A stretch of 64,000 nt of DNA, taken from NCBI RefSeq assembly GCF_004359515.1, contig NZ_SCWD01000002.1, positions 1 through 64,000 of the forward strand, written 5' to 3'. The notes under the pieces are model-generated. The model searched no databases, was not told the origin of the DNA, and saw only the letters and a list, made by a program, of their open reading frames with translations. The translations under genes and the position numbers were made by a program. Shown here piece by piece: positions 16,513-23,666 of this stretch; the stretch's first letter is position 1, and every line of letters begins with the position of its first letter. Source of the stretch: Macrococcus carouselicus. Lineage in GTDB: Bacteria > Bacillota > Bacilli > Staphylococcales > Staphylococcaceae.

Positions 16513-17295
16513 ATGACATCGATAGCAGAACGAATCATCAATTATATTGAACTACTGGGCGTACATGATAAAGGACTGAAACGTGCCCATGCAAGAGGTC
16601 ATTATTACGAGGCTGAGGTTGTACTGACGGATGAAGGCAGTGCGCTGCTCGGCCATAATGATAAAGCAATTATCAGATTATCAGATGCACCGCCGAACAG
16701 GCGGACACCTGAAGAGCTCATTTCACTTAAGGGCTTCTCCATACATTTCAGCGATACGGACTCTAATTTCATTTTCGTCAATTTCCCTTATTTCCCGTGG
16801 GTCAGAAGAGAATCTATCCTGATGCTGATGACATATGTCAATGCAATTAAGCAGGCGGACGACTGGTTTGTCCGTATCAATCTGATGCGTAAAATCGGAC
16901 AGCTTGAGAACTTCGGTCAGAAGCTGGGCAAGTTCGCCCGCAATTTTCCTGTGTCAACGCTAAGAAAGTTCCAGACTTATCATAACCTGCATTACTATCA
17001 GACAGGACAGGATTACATTCGTTTTCACGTGAAATATGACCAGGATATCAAGCTTTACGTTGAACGCTATAAGCAACCGGCATCTATTGAAGAGATCCGC
17101 CATGACGGAGATGTCCATGAGATCGGCCGTCTGAAGATTACCCGGGAAATAGACACCGATATTCCTTACTTCGAGTTATTGAAGGTCGGACCTCACATGA
17201 AAGTACTGGCAGATGATGATATCATCCATCTGCGCGATGCGATGTATCAGATATCAGCAGAACGAAGACGAGCTGAACAAAATAAAAAACTCTGA
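16513..17295 (+). CDS. catalase-related haem protein, short form
   Basis: The 260-residue protein carries catalase-core features: HARG with the distal His (consensus HAKG), IIRLSDAP (consensus VRFS), KGFSIHF (consensus RGFAVKF) and a VNFPYFP segment where catalases have NTPVFF. It is about half the length of a classical catalase. I could not find the proximal RxxxY motif, so it may be a peroxidase-like or non-catalytic relative. The ATG at 16513 is favoured; an in-frame GTG nine bases upstream sits too close to the AAAGGA site. It stands alone between two hairpin terminators. Confidence 0.5.
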   Translation: MTSIAERIINYIELLGVHDKGLKRAHARGHYYEAEVVLTDEGSALLGHNDKAIIRLSDAPPNRRTPEELISLKGFSIHFSDTDSNFIFVNFPYFPWVRRESILMLMTYVNAIKQADDWFVRINLMRKIGQLENFGQKLGKFARNFPVSTLRKFQTYHNLHYYQTGQDYIRFHVKYDQDIKLYVERYKQPASIEEIRHDGDVHEIGRLKITREIDTDIPYFELLKVGPHMKVLADDDIIHLRDAMYQISAERRRAEQNKKL

Positions 17296-17312
17296 GCCTA
17301 TGCTCAGAGTTT
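17287..17312. terminator. bidirectional terminator
   Basis: Perfect 11-base stem AAACTCTGAGC/GCTCAGAGTTT with loop CTAT; T-rich on both sides. Separates the convergent catalase-like gene and small membrane protein gene. Confidence 0.85.
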
Positions 17313-17502
17313 AGTTTGTATACCGTCCGTTATACGGATTCTTGGAACGCTGATCTATTAAAAACATGATTGCGATAAAGAGAATGCCTAGTGCTACAAA
17401 GACAAATGAACCAAATTTAGAAGTTTCATAAATGGCAAATCCTGCCATGATTTCAGCGAGACCGAGAATAAATACAATCAGTTTTTTGATATTAGCAGAC
17501 AT
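17311..17502 (-). CDS. small two-helix membrane protein of unknown function
   Basis: 63 residues with two predicted membrane helices (LIVFILGLAEIMAGFAIY and FVFVALGILFIAIMFLI) and a basic, polar tail ending YNGRYTN. The start is supported by AAAGGAGTGAGATT before ATG. Unrecognised family. Lone gene, convergent with the catalase-like gene. Confidence 0.7.
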   Translation of the reverse strand: MSANIKKLIVFILGLAEIMAGFAIYETSKFGSFVFVALGILFIAIMFLIDQRSKNPYNGRYTN

Positions 17503-17569
17503 AATCTCACTCCTTTAAATGTCATATCACTATCATACACCATCTGTAAAAAAATATAAGGTTTAAAGA

Positions 17570-18307
17570 TTAGACATTTCTGTGACAGAAATAAGAGACG
17601 ATTCTCTCTTCCGTCTGCTTCTGTCCCCGGTCCAGGGTCATCAAATGTCCACTATCACGCAGGCCCTCAATTACCTTCTGGCCACCGAGATGTTCATAGA
17701 TATATTTCGCACTCTCCGCATACACCGCGTCGTCCCGGTGACCATACATCACGAGGACAGGCGCTTCGATTGTACTCAGATTCAGCATAATATCATCAAT
17801 CATCAGGCAGAACTGATCTGCGCCCTGCTGATAATGATTGATTCTTTCAAGCTGCGCCTTATTCTCTTCTTCAGACAAGCCAATCATCTTATTAAGACGG
17901 AGGCCATATTGCTCGAGACGATAGAAGATTCCTGACTCATCCTTGAACTGAGGCACAGACATCACGACGCTTTTCTCAAGATTATATGTTTCAAGTAACT
18001 TAAGCGTAAAGAGGCCACCTAGCGACACACCGACAGCACTGATTTTAGCGTAGCCCTCACTCTTAAGAAAGTCATAGCTTTCAACGACATGCTGCCACCA
18101 GTCGTTCATATCATATTCAAGGAATTCTTCCAGCAGCAACCCATGCCCCGGATACGAGGGTACATAAGTCGTGAACCCTTCTTCATTAAGACGTTTAGCA
18201 AGATCCTTCACATCTCTGACTGTTCCCGTAAAAGAATGCAGCAGCAAGATGGCATGATCGCCCCCCTTCAAATAAACAGGACTCGGATTTTTAAGCTTAA
18301 TCATCAT
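17570..18307 (-). CDS. alpha/beta-hydrolase, Est30-like carboxylesterase
   Basis: The 245-residue protein has the oxyanion HSFTGT motif (about 24-29), the nucleophile elbow GVSLGG (about 93-98), and an Asp and His in GHRDDAVY and SGHLMTLD, forming a Ser-Asp-His triad. The layout matches the thermostable carboxylesterase Est30/YvaK family, which splits short acyl esters. In staphylococci est is usually beside secG and rnr; here it is alone. GGAG lies 5 bases before the ATG at 18307. Confidence 0.88.
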   Translation of the reverse strand: MMIKLKNPSPVYLKGGDHAILLLHSFTGTVRDVKDLAKRLNEEGFTTYVPSYPGHGLLLEEFLEYDMNDWWQHVVESYDFLKSEGYAKISAVGVSLGGLFTLKLLETYNLEKSVVMSVPQFKDESGIFYRLEQYGLRLNKMIGLSEEENKAQLERINHYQQGADQFCLMIDDIMLNLSTIEAPVLVMYGHRDDAVYAESAKYIYEHLGGQKVIEGLRDSGHLMTLDRGQKQTEERIVSYFCHRNV

Positions 18308-18320
18308 ATCAACTCCAATC

Positions 18321-18575
18321 TCATATATTATAACAGACGATCAGCGAGATGATGCTCGGGCGACTATAATCTGTGTCCTTCATATTCTGCATAGCAGCCA
18401 AATCTTTGAATTTCTCCTTCAGTTCTATAAAATATTTAATTTCACTTAACGTAAATGCTGCGTCTTCAAGCAACTGAATCTGATAAAGACGTTGACTGCC
18501 CTTGTCAGAATAAACCCTTTTTCTCTCTAAAAATCCTTCAATACAACTATATGATGATGCGCCTCGTCTTTCGCT
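18321..18575 (-). pseudogene. remnant of a MerR-family regulator
   Basis: One minus-strand frame without a start codon encodes EGFLERKRVYSDKGSQRLY, then LEDAAFTLSEIKYFIELKEKF, matching the wing and second half of a MerR DNA-binding domain (typical: YEKEGLL..KR.Y...GYRLY...L..AGFSLSEIK). The first helices are missing or rearranged (SSYSCIEGF looks like a deletion), there is no RBS, and the frame ends in TGA after 85 codons without an effector domain. Hence a decayed regulator. It fills the 300-base gap between the esterase and GNAT genes. Confidence 0.55.
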
Positions 18576-18609
18576 GCATACAGCAACACGGCGCCTTTCA
18601 TCTCTTTCG

Positions 18610-19095
18610 TTATTTAATCTCTTTCACCATATTGAACCACTGCTCGCCGCCGTGCTGGGATGACGATGGACCGTGGCACTTAAACCCGTACCTCTCATAA
18701 AAGGGGACCAAGTCCTCAGTACAGGTCAAGGTGATAGCTTTTACATACAGCTCTCGCGCTCTCTCGGTAAACTGCTCGAGCAATTTACCTGCAAGTCCCT
18801 GTCTCTGATGTTCTTCAGACACTACAAGACCGAGCACACTTAAATATTTCCCTACTTTCGGAGAGGGAACCTTTTTGAACAGGTCATCTGTAATATACTG
18901 CGTCGTAATCATAGGCCCATTGATGAACCCGGCGATCTCCCCTTCGCTCCCGACCACAATGAACGTCTCAGCGATCTTATCGATCCGCTCTTCAAGCACC
19001 TCTCTTGTATCCGCGACGCCAGGAACAAAAGCACGGCTTTCAAGCCTTGCTATCTGTTCCAGATCTTGCGGTTCTACATTTCTGAACGTATACAT
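18610..19095 (-). CDS. GNAT family N-acetyltransferase
   Basis: The 161-residue protein has the GNAT acetyl-CoA motif V(S)EEHQRQGLAGKLLEQF (consensus QxxGxG/A) around residue 90-107, and the beta-bulge region LTCTEDLVPFYERYGF. Acceptor unknown. The ATG at 19095, with AAGGAGG nine bases upstream, is preferred over an open-frame ATG at 19128. Lone gene. Confidence 0.85.
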   Translation of the reverse strand: MYTFRNVEPQDLEQIARLESRAFVPGVADTREVLEERIDKIAETFIVVGSEGEIAGFINGPMITTQYITDDLFKKVPSPKVGKYLSVLGLVVSEEHQRQGLAGKLLEQFTERARELYVKAITLTCTEDLVPFYERYGFKCHGPSSSQHGGEQWFNMVKEIK

Positions 19096-19211
19096 ATTAT
19101 CCGTCCTCCTTGACTCCATTATAAACATAGCAGCTCCAGATTCGCCTGTCCTGACCTTATCTTCCGTTACTGAAAATGATATAATTGGATAAAAGAACAG
19201 GAGGAATACTT

Positions 19212-19400
19212 ATGCAATTCACAGCTGTACTGATCACTTGTCTTATTATGTTCGGTACCTTTTTTCTTGTCTATTATGGGACCGACCGCTTACTCAATTA
19301 CTTCTCTAAAACCAGGAAACCCTTTAACTACAAACTGGCAGCATTTACCGGCATTTTTATGGTGTTATTCTATCTGATATTCAGCAACGTATTTAAATAA
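19212..19400 (+). CDS. small two-helix membrane protein, paralogue of 23299-23493
   Basis: 62 residues: helix, a conserved cytoplasmic loop (DRLLNYFSKTRKPFNYKLA), and a second helix. AGGAGG lies 7 bases before the ATG. The protein at 23299-23493 shares the same layout and the loop pattern DR-LN-FSK--PF--K-A, so the two are paralogues. Function unknown. Ends in its own terminator. Confidence 0.75.
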   Translation: MQFTAVLITCLIMFGTFFLVYYGTDRLLNYFSKTRKPFNYKLAAFTGIFMVLFYLIFSNVFK

Positions 19401-19428
19401 ACCTTCTAACATCTGCGTTAGAGGGTTT
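19399..19428. terminator. bidirectional terminator
   Basis: Twelve-base stem AAACCTTCTAAC/GTTAGAGGGTTT with one mismatch and 6-base loop, between two convergent small genes. Confidence 0.7.
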
Positions 19429-19436
19429 ATTCAATG

Positions 19437-19658
19437 CTATTCAGCGACTTGAACTGTCACAATGGCTTCAATATTCTCTTCACTATCAAATTTACCTGCA
19501 TCGTTTGGATCTACTGCCGTCACTACACCTGTTATCCCGTCCTGCAGTTTCATGGAATCACCGATTTTAGATAAGGAATCTACCTCACATGCCTTACCCG
19601 GAGCGTCGCTTGTTGCTCGTGGTTCAACTTCAACCTGGACCATTGCTTTAATCATCAT
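19437..19658 (-). CDS. small acidic protein of unknown function
   Basis: 73 residues beginning MMIKAMVQVEVEPRA and ending VTVQVAE; rich in Val, Asp and Glu, with no membrane helix or recognised motif; the alternating hydrophobic pattern suggests a small beta protein. GAGGAGG is 6 bases before the ATG at 19658, which is strong evidence for translation. An upstream in-frame ATG at 19694 has no such site. Confidence 0.6.
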   Translation of the reverse strand: MMIKAMVQVEVEPRATSDAPGKACEVDSLSKIGDSMKLQDGITGVVTAVDPNDAGKFDSEENIEAIVTVQVAE

Positions 19659-19816
19659 TAATGACCTCCTCATAATGTATTCTTCTAAATTCATGCCACA
19701 AAAAGGACTTCATTAACTTTCAGGACATGAGTGAAGTCTTATTTTTTGCTTAAATTCAGGAAGTTATTATAAGCTTTTCAAGAGTATCACATTAATTAGG
19801 AAAAGGAGCCTTTGTA

Positions 19817-20947
19817 ATGAACCCTCAATATGCAGACTTATTTCAACCTTTAACTTTAAACAACAGCGTCAAACTAAGAAATCGATTTGTACTGGCACCG
19901 TTGACACATATTTCCTCAAATGAAGACGGCACCATCGCCGATAGAGAATTACCTTATATGGCAAGCCGCTCTAAAGACGTCGGCATGTCCATCACAGCAG
20001 CGACATATGTGACTGAAATAGGACAGGCGTTTCCAGGACAGCCTTCAATCTCACGTGACAGTGACATAGAGGGCCTGACGCGACTCGCAGCAGCAATGAA
20101 AAAGAACGGCGCAAAAGCTATTATCCAGATTCATCACGGCGGTGTACAGGCATTACCTGAATACACGCCAGACGGTGATGTTGCAGGACCGAGTGCGATG
20201 GAGCTCAAAAGCTTCCGTCAGCAGCACACGCACACTGCCAGAGAAATGACAGAAGAAGAAATTGAAGATACGATCAAAGCATTCGGTGCAGGGACACGTC
20301 GTGCCATTGAAGCAGGATTCGACGGCGTAGAGATTCACGGCGCGAACGGCTATATCATCCATCAGTTTGTCTCTCCTCACTTCAACAAGCGGACAGACCA
20401 GTGGAAAGATCCATTCCTGTTCGCTCTGAAAGTCGTCGATGAAGTCGTCAACACAGTAAAAGAATACGGCAATGAAGAATTCATTATCGGCTACCGCTTC
20501 TCACCGGAAGAAACTTTTAACCCGGGCATCAAAATGGAACTGACAGAACAGCTGATCAAACATTTGATCGAGAAACCGCTCCATTACCTGCACGCTTCAC
20601 TGATGCATATCCACGGGGATGTACATGAAGGTGAATATGCCGGCCAGAATCGCATCGAACTCCTGCACAAATGGGTCGATGGTCGCATGCCATTGATCGG
20701 TATCGGTTCCATATTCACAGCAGACGAGGCTATTGACGCTCTACATACAGGCGTAGAACTGATCGCAATGGGCAGAGGACTTCTGCTCGATCACGCATTT
20801 GTCAGCAAGATCAAAGAAGGCAGAGAAGACGAGATCATCTCTTACTTCGACCCCCACCACCCAAATAAACACGACCTGCCTGACCCATTATGGCAGCAGT
20901 TCAAAGCCGGCTTCTATCCGCTCCCTTTAAAAGAAGACGCTAAATAG
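19817..20947 (+). CDS. NADH-dependent flavin oxidoreductase, Old Yellow Enzyme family
   Basis: The 376-residue FMN enzyme shows the OYE TIM-barrel motifs: NRFVLAPLTH near the N-terminus (FMN binding), IQIHHGG (about 97-103), FDGVEIHGANGYIIHQFVSPHFNKRTD (about 170-195) and IGIGSIFTADEA / ELIAMGRGLLLD for phosphate binding. It reduces activated C=C bonds; the natural substrate is unknown. A close staphylococcal family of this length exists. AGGAG precedes the ATG. The gene originally lay convergent with guaA; the island remnant now separates them. Confidence 0.9.
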   Translation: MNPQYADLFQPLTLNNSVKLRNRFVLAPLTHISSNEDGTIADRELPYMASRSKDVGMSITAATYVTEIGQAFPGQPSISRDSDIEGLTRLAAAMKKNGAKAIIQIHHGGVQALPEYTPDGDVAGPSAMELKSFRQQHTHTAREMTEEEIEDTIKAFGAGTRRAIEAGFDGVEIHGANGYIIHQFVSPHFNKRTDQWKDPFLFALKVVDEVVNTVKEYGNEEFIIGYRFSPEETFNPGIKMELTEQLIKHLIEKPLHYLHASLMHIHGDVHEGEYAGQNRIELLHKWVDGRMPLIGIGSIFTADEAIDALHTGVELIAMGRGLLLDHAFVSKIKEGREDEIISYFDPHHPNKHDLPDPLWQQFKAGFYPLPLKEDAK

Positions 20948-20952
20948 CACGA

Positions 20953-20985
20953 AAAAACCTCTAACCGTGATGGTTAGAGGTTTTT
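20953..20985. terminator. bidirectional terminator
   Basis: Perfect 14-base stem AAAAACCTCTAACC/GGTTAGAGGTTTTT with a 5-base loop. Because it abuts the left copy of the guaA end repeat, it was probably the original terminator shared by guaA and the flavin oxidoreductase. Confidence 0.9.
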
Positions 20986-20989
20986 ATAT

Positions 20990-21005
20990 CTATTCCCACT
21001 CAATC
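20990..21005 (+). repeat. left attachment-site copy (guaA 3' end duplicate)
   Basis: The 16-base sequence CTATTCCCACTCAATC is identical to 23651-23666, where it encodes the last five codons and stop of guaA. Here it is orphaned, so it marks the distal end of the insertion. Confidence 0.85.
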
Positions 21006-21136
21006 CAAAATAGAAAATAGAGAAATTTCATAGAGTTTCAAAACTTTATATATCAAGGGGGTTGAAGCGATGGCGATATTAAATTTGTTTCCTGGTGTTG
21101 CCCCGAGTCACAAATATCTGCCCTTTTTTTGCTCTT

Positions 21137-22360
21137 TTATTCAAAATCAAAGTATCCTTCTATACTTTTATATAACTTCGGCCTGCTACCCTCTACTTCT
21201 AACAAGCCCATGTCTACAAGATCATTTAATACTTTACGGGCCGTTATTTCAGCTACTTCTAAATAACTTGCCATCGCCTGAACTGTCAAATCATTATCAG
21301 TGAATAGCTGGATTTGACCAATAATAAATAAAGCATCGAAATATTTTTGATCTTTGTTCTCTAACTTTTTCTCTGACGATAATTTTAAAAATGCACTATC
21401 TATCAGTCTAAGCTTTATGACTAATTCATTTTTGACTTCTTCTTGTCCCTTGATGATGTATTCTAAGAAGGTTTCAATAAACTCATTTAGTTCGCCGGCA
21501 TTAAGCGTACTGTTAGTATGCTCAAATATTTCATAATATTTTTTGGAGTTATTATTTATAGCTCTTGATAAGGAGATAGATGTTAAGCGGCTGTGACTTT
21601 TAGAAAGGTATAAACTATTTATAAATCTTGAAGTCCTACCGTTTCCGTCATAAAAAGGATGTATATATCCAAAAATGTAATGGGCAACAGCTACTTTTAT
21701 TATTGCTGAAATTTCTTCGTACCCGTTAAGAATATCTAACATCTTATCTATGGCGATTATAATATTTTCATGTCCGTTTATTCCTTGGTGTATTACCTTT
21801 CCTGTGCTAGTTTTAACATCCACACCATCTAACCTGAAATACTTTCCGTCTATCTTATCTTCTTCCTCCACTTCTGAAGCTGAAATTTTCTCGTAAATTT
21901 TTCTTATATCTTGTGGTGTCGAAGGGAGTTTAATTTCATTAAGATATAAACTTAAATAAGAGTTAGCCATGCTTAAAAAACGTGTAGTTTTTTTAGTTTT
22001 TTTATTCTCTTTAGCAAGCTTCACACTTTCAGCAATTTCTCTCTTAGTACTTTTCACACCTTCTAAATCATTAGTTGAAAATAATTCGTTAGTTATTACT
22101 TCCCTCTCAAAAGCTTCACGAGCTGAATCAGGAAGAGCATCAAAATATTTATCTAGTAATCTATCACGTTTAGCAATGGCTTCAACCATTTTTATCATCT
22201 TTAAAGTAGGAATAAAATATAGTCTATGCTTATCTTCTCTTTTATATTGTTTTACTTTAAAATCAAATTCTATTCTAGAAGGAGCTGAAAGACGTTTTTT
22301 TACTTCTTCTTTATAATCTTTTTGTTCATTATTGTAATAATATTTATATAAAGACTCCAT
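21137..22360 (-). CDS. Fic family protein (predicted AMP-transferase) with C-terminal winged helix
   Basis: The 407-residue protein has a complete Fic motif HPFYDGNGRTSR (234-245), with His for catalysis and the anion-binding loop. An N-terminal inhibitory motif TNDLEG (96-101) of the class II (S/T)xxxE(G/N) type suggests autoinhibition by its own alpha helix. The C-terminal part (about 350-395, DLTVQAMASYLEVAEITARKVLNDLVDMGLL) is a winged helix-turn-helix. Fic proteins transfer AMP to target hydroxyls; the target here is unknown. It is intact while its island is eroded. AT-rich codons differ from neighbouring core genes. AGGTAGAGAGAAG precedes the ATG. Confidence 0.9.
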   Translation of the reverse strand: MESLYKYYYNNEQKDYKEEVKKRLSAPSRIEFDFKVKQYKREDKHRLYFIPTLKMIKMVEAIAKRDRLLDKYFDALPDSAREAFEREVITNELFSTNDLEGVKSTKREIAESVKLAKENKKTKKTTRFLSMANSYLSLYLNEIKLPSTPQDIRKIYEKISASEVEEEDKIDGKYFRLDGVDVKTSTGKVIHQGINGHENIIIAIDKMLDILNGYEEISAIIKVAVAHYIFGYIHPFYDGNGRTSRFINSLYLSKSHSRLTSISLSRAINNNSKKYYEIFEHTNSTLNAGELNEFIETFLEYIIKGQEEVKNELVIKLRLIDSAFLKLSSEKKLENKDQKYFDALFIIGQIQLFTDNDLTVQAMASYLEVAEITARKVLNDLVDMGLLEVEGSRPKLYKSIEGYFDFE

Positions 22361-22850
22361 CTTCTCTCTACCTTTCTATAAAAAACTTTTATATTTTATA
22401 CTTTAAATTATTTATTGATATATATAAAGATAATTTTAAGCTTTTTTTATACATACAAATTTTATTATCTCTATATAAACATAAGATATGTAATTATTCT
22501 TCTTTTACACCTTATTACTTTTAAAATCTTAATTTGGGCGTTATTCAGCGTTTTTATACAGGCCTATATACTTTTGGAAATTAAGAATCCTTGGTTTTTC
22601 AAGGCCTTCCTTATATGCGAGAAGTGAATAAGTCTGAAGATTAGAGACTTCCCTATCTGTTTTCAGCTACACAAAAAAGCCTCCAATTTGTTTGAACAGG
22701 GCTTCTTTCTGCTCGATTACCTATATTACTAACTTGTCTTAAAAATAATTATTGAAATTAAATCTTTACATTTTAATATACAATAAATTACAGATTGAGC
22801 TATAATGATAAATAAGACAATCTATTGTTTTTTATGATCTAGACTACAGT
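22361..22850. other. AT-rich gap inside the island, no confident gene
   Basis: Very AT-rich DNA. A 70-codon open frame at 22415-22627 is low-complexity hydrophobic and has no ribosome site, so I do not call it. A weak hairpin with a T run on the minus strand lies near 22673-22710 (AAAGAAGCCC...GGCTTTTTT). An upstream extension of the integrase frame is open from 22812. Confidence 0.5.
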
Positions 22851-23285
22851 ATGAAAAATGTACTTAATATGGAAGCGTCTTATAGGACTATCTCACTGAC
22901 TACTAGAAGCTGTGACATCTTGCGTAAAGTCATGTTAGAGAATAAGAAAGCGATACAGTGGGAGAGCAACTATATAGATCGTGGCTTCATCTTCACTAAC
23001 CACTACGGCAATCCTATGGCTCTTACTTCCGTCAATCGCAACATCAAGACGGCTGTAGATGAGTTAAAGGACGACCAGGATGGGAAGCTGATTAATAAGC
23101 ATGTGATAATGCACACGCTAAGGCACAGCCATATATCGCTGTTGAGTCAGTTAGGTGTGTCATTACGGGCTATTATGGATAGAGTAGGTCATACAGACCA
23201 TAAGACCACGTTACAGATATACAGCCATGTAACTGAACAGATGGATAAAGACATGATGAGTAAATTAGAAGCGGTGAGTTATTAG
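22851..23285 (+). pseudogene. int: tyrosine recombinase (integrase), C-terminal fragment
   Basis: The 144 codons cover only the end of a phage/SaPI-type integrase catalytic domain: SYRTISLTTR, then HTLRHSHISLL with two catalytic residues (His, Arg), GHTDHKTTLQIYSHV with the last His and the nucleophile Tyr. The arm-binding and core-binding domains and the first catalytic Arg are absent. The frame is open for 12 codons upstream but has no RBS. It cannot catalyse recombination alone. It sits next to guaA, pointing at the attachment site. Confidence 0.85.
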
Positions 23286-23298
23286 GGAGGAGTAAGGC

Positions 23299-23493
23299 AT
23301 GAACAATCCAGATCCAATTACATTTGTTTTAACTAGCTTAATTATGCTTACAGTATTTGTTTTCTTATTTGCTATTACTGACAGAGTATTAAATCATTTC
23401 TCCAAAGAAAAACACCCCTTTGATTTAAAGTTTGCGATTATCAATGGTCTAATCGTTTTAATTATGTATTATCTAGCTAGTAGATTTTTATAA
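23299..23493 (+). CDS. small two-helix membrane protein, paralogue of 19212-19400
   Basis: 64 residues: a first helix (ITFVLTSLIMLTVFVFLFAI), loop TDRVLNHFSKEKHPFDLKFA, second helix, end SRFL. GGGAGGAGT precedes the ATG, 13 bases after the integrase fragment. The loop matches the protein at 19212 outside the island, so it is either cargo or a copy of the chromosomal gene. Function unknown. Confidence 0.7.
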   Translation: MNNPDPITFVLTSLIMLTVFVFLFAITDRVLNHFSKEKHPFDLKFAIINGLIVLIMYYLASRFL

Positions 23494-23601
23494 TACTCAA
23501 CTACTATAGAGCTGTTTAATCGGCTCTTTTTTCCATGTCTGGGGAACAGTTTTCTCACACTTTGCTGTTTTTCTGCTGTTTTTTCTGATTTCAGAACACA
23601 A

Positions 23602-23636
23602 AAAAGACCCTCTAACCATTATGGTTAAAGGGTTTT
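23602..23636 (-). terminator. guaA terminator
   Basis: Minus-strand stem ACCCTTTAACC/GGTTAGAGGGT with one mismatch, followed by TCTTTTTT. It resembles the hairpin at 20953-20985 in stem sequence, as if the element supplied guaA with a replacement terminator. Confidence 0.75.
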
Positions 23637-23650
23637 ACTATTTTATAATT

Positions 23651-23666
23651 CTATTCCCACTCAATC
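23651..23666 (+). repeat. right attachment-site copy (guaA 3' end)
   Basis: CTATTCCCACTCAATC, the complement of the last guaA codons (Ile-Glu-Trp-Glu-stop). Identical to 20990-21005. Confidence 0.85.

Larger units (their letters stand above)
20990..23666. mobile_element. remnant of an integrated island at the guaA 3' end
   Basis: Two copies of a 16-bp repeat, one the true 3' end of guaA, bound about 2.65 kb that holds an intact Fic gene, the C-terminal half of a tyrosine integrase and a small membrane protein gene. The 3' end of guaA (gmps) is a known attachment site for SaPI-type and other integrative elements. The integrase fragment lies at the guaA side, as expected. The interior is visibly more AT-rich than the flanks. 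No replication, packaging or transfer genes remain, so the element is a deleted remnant. Boundaries are inferred from the repeat alone. Confidence 0.8.

Noticed and set aside
17021-17036. Second parS-like palindrome (TTTCACGTGAAA core)
   Set aside because: Only the inner 12 bases fit; flanking positions miss the consensus, and such short palindromes occur by chance inside coding sequence.
22415-22627. 70-codon plus-strand open frame in the island
   Set aside because: Low-complexity Ile/Leu/Tyr-rich product of AT-rich DNA, without a ribosome-binding site or recognisable pattern.
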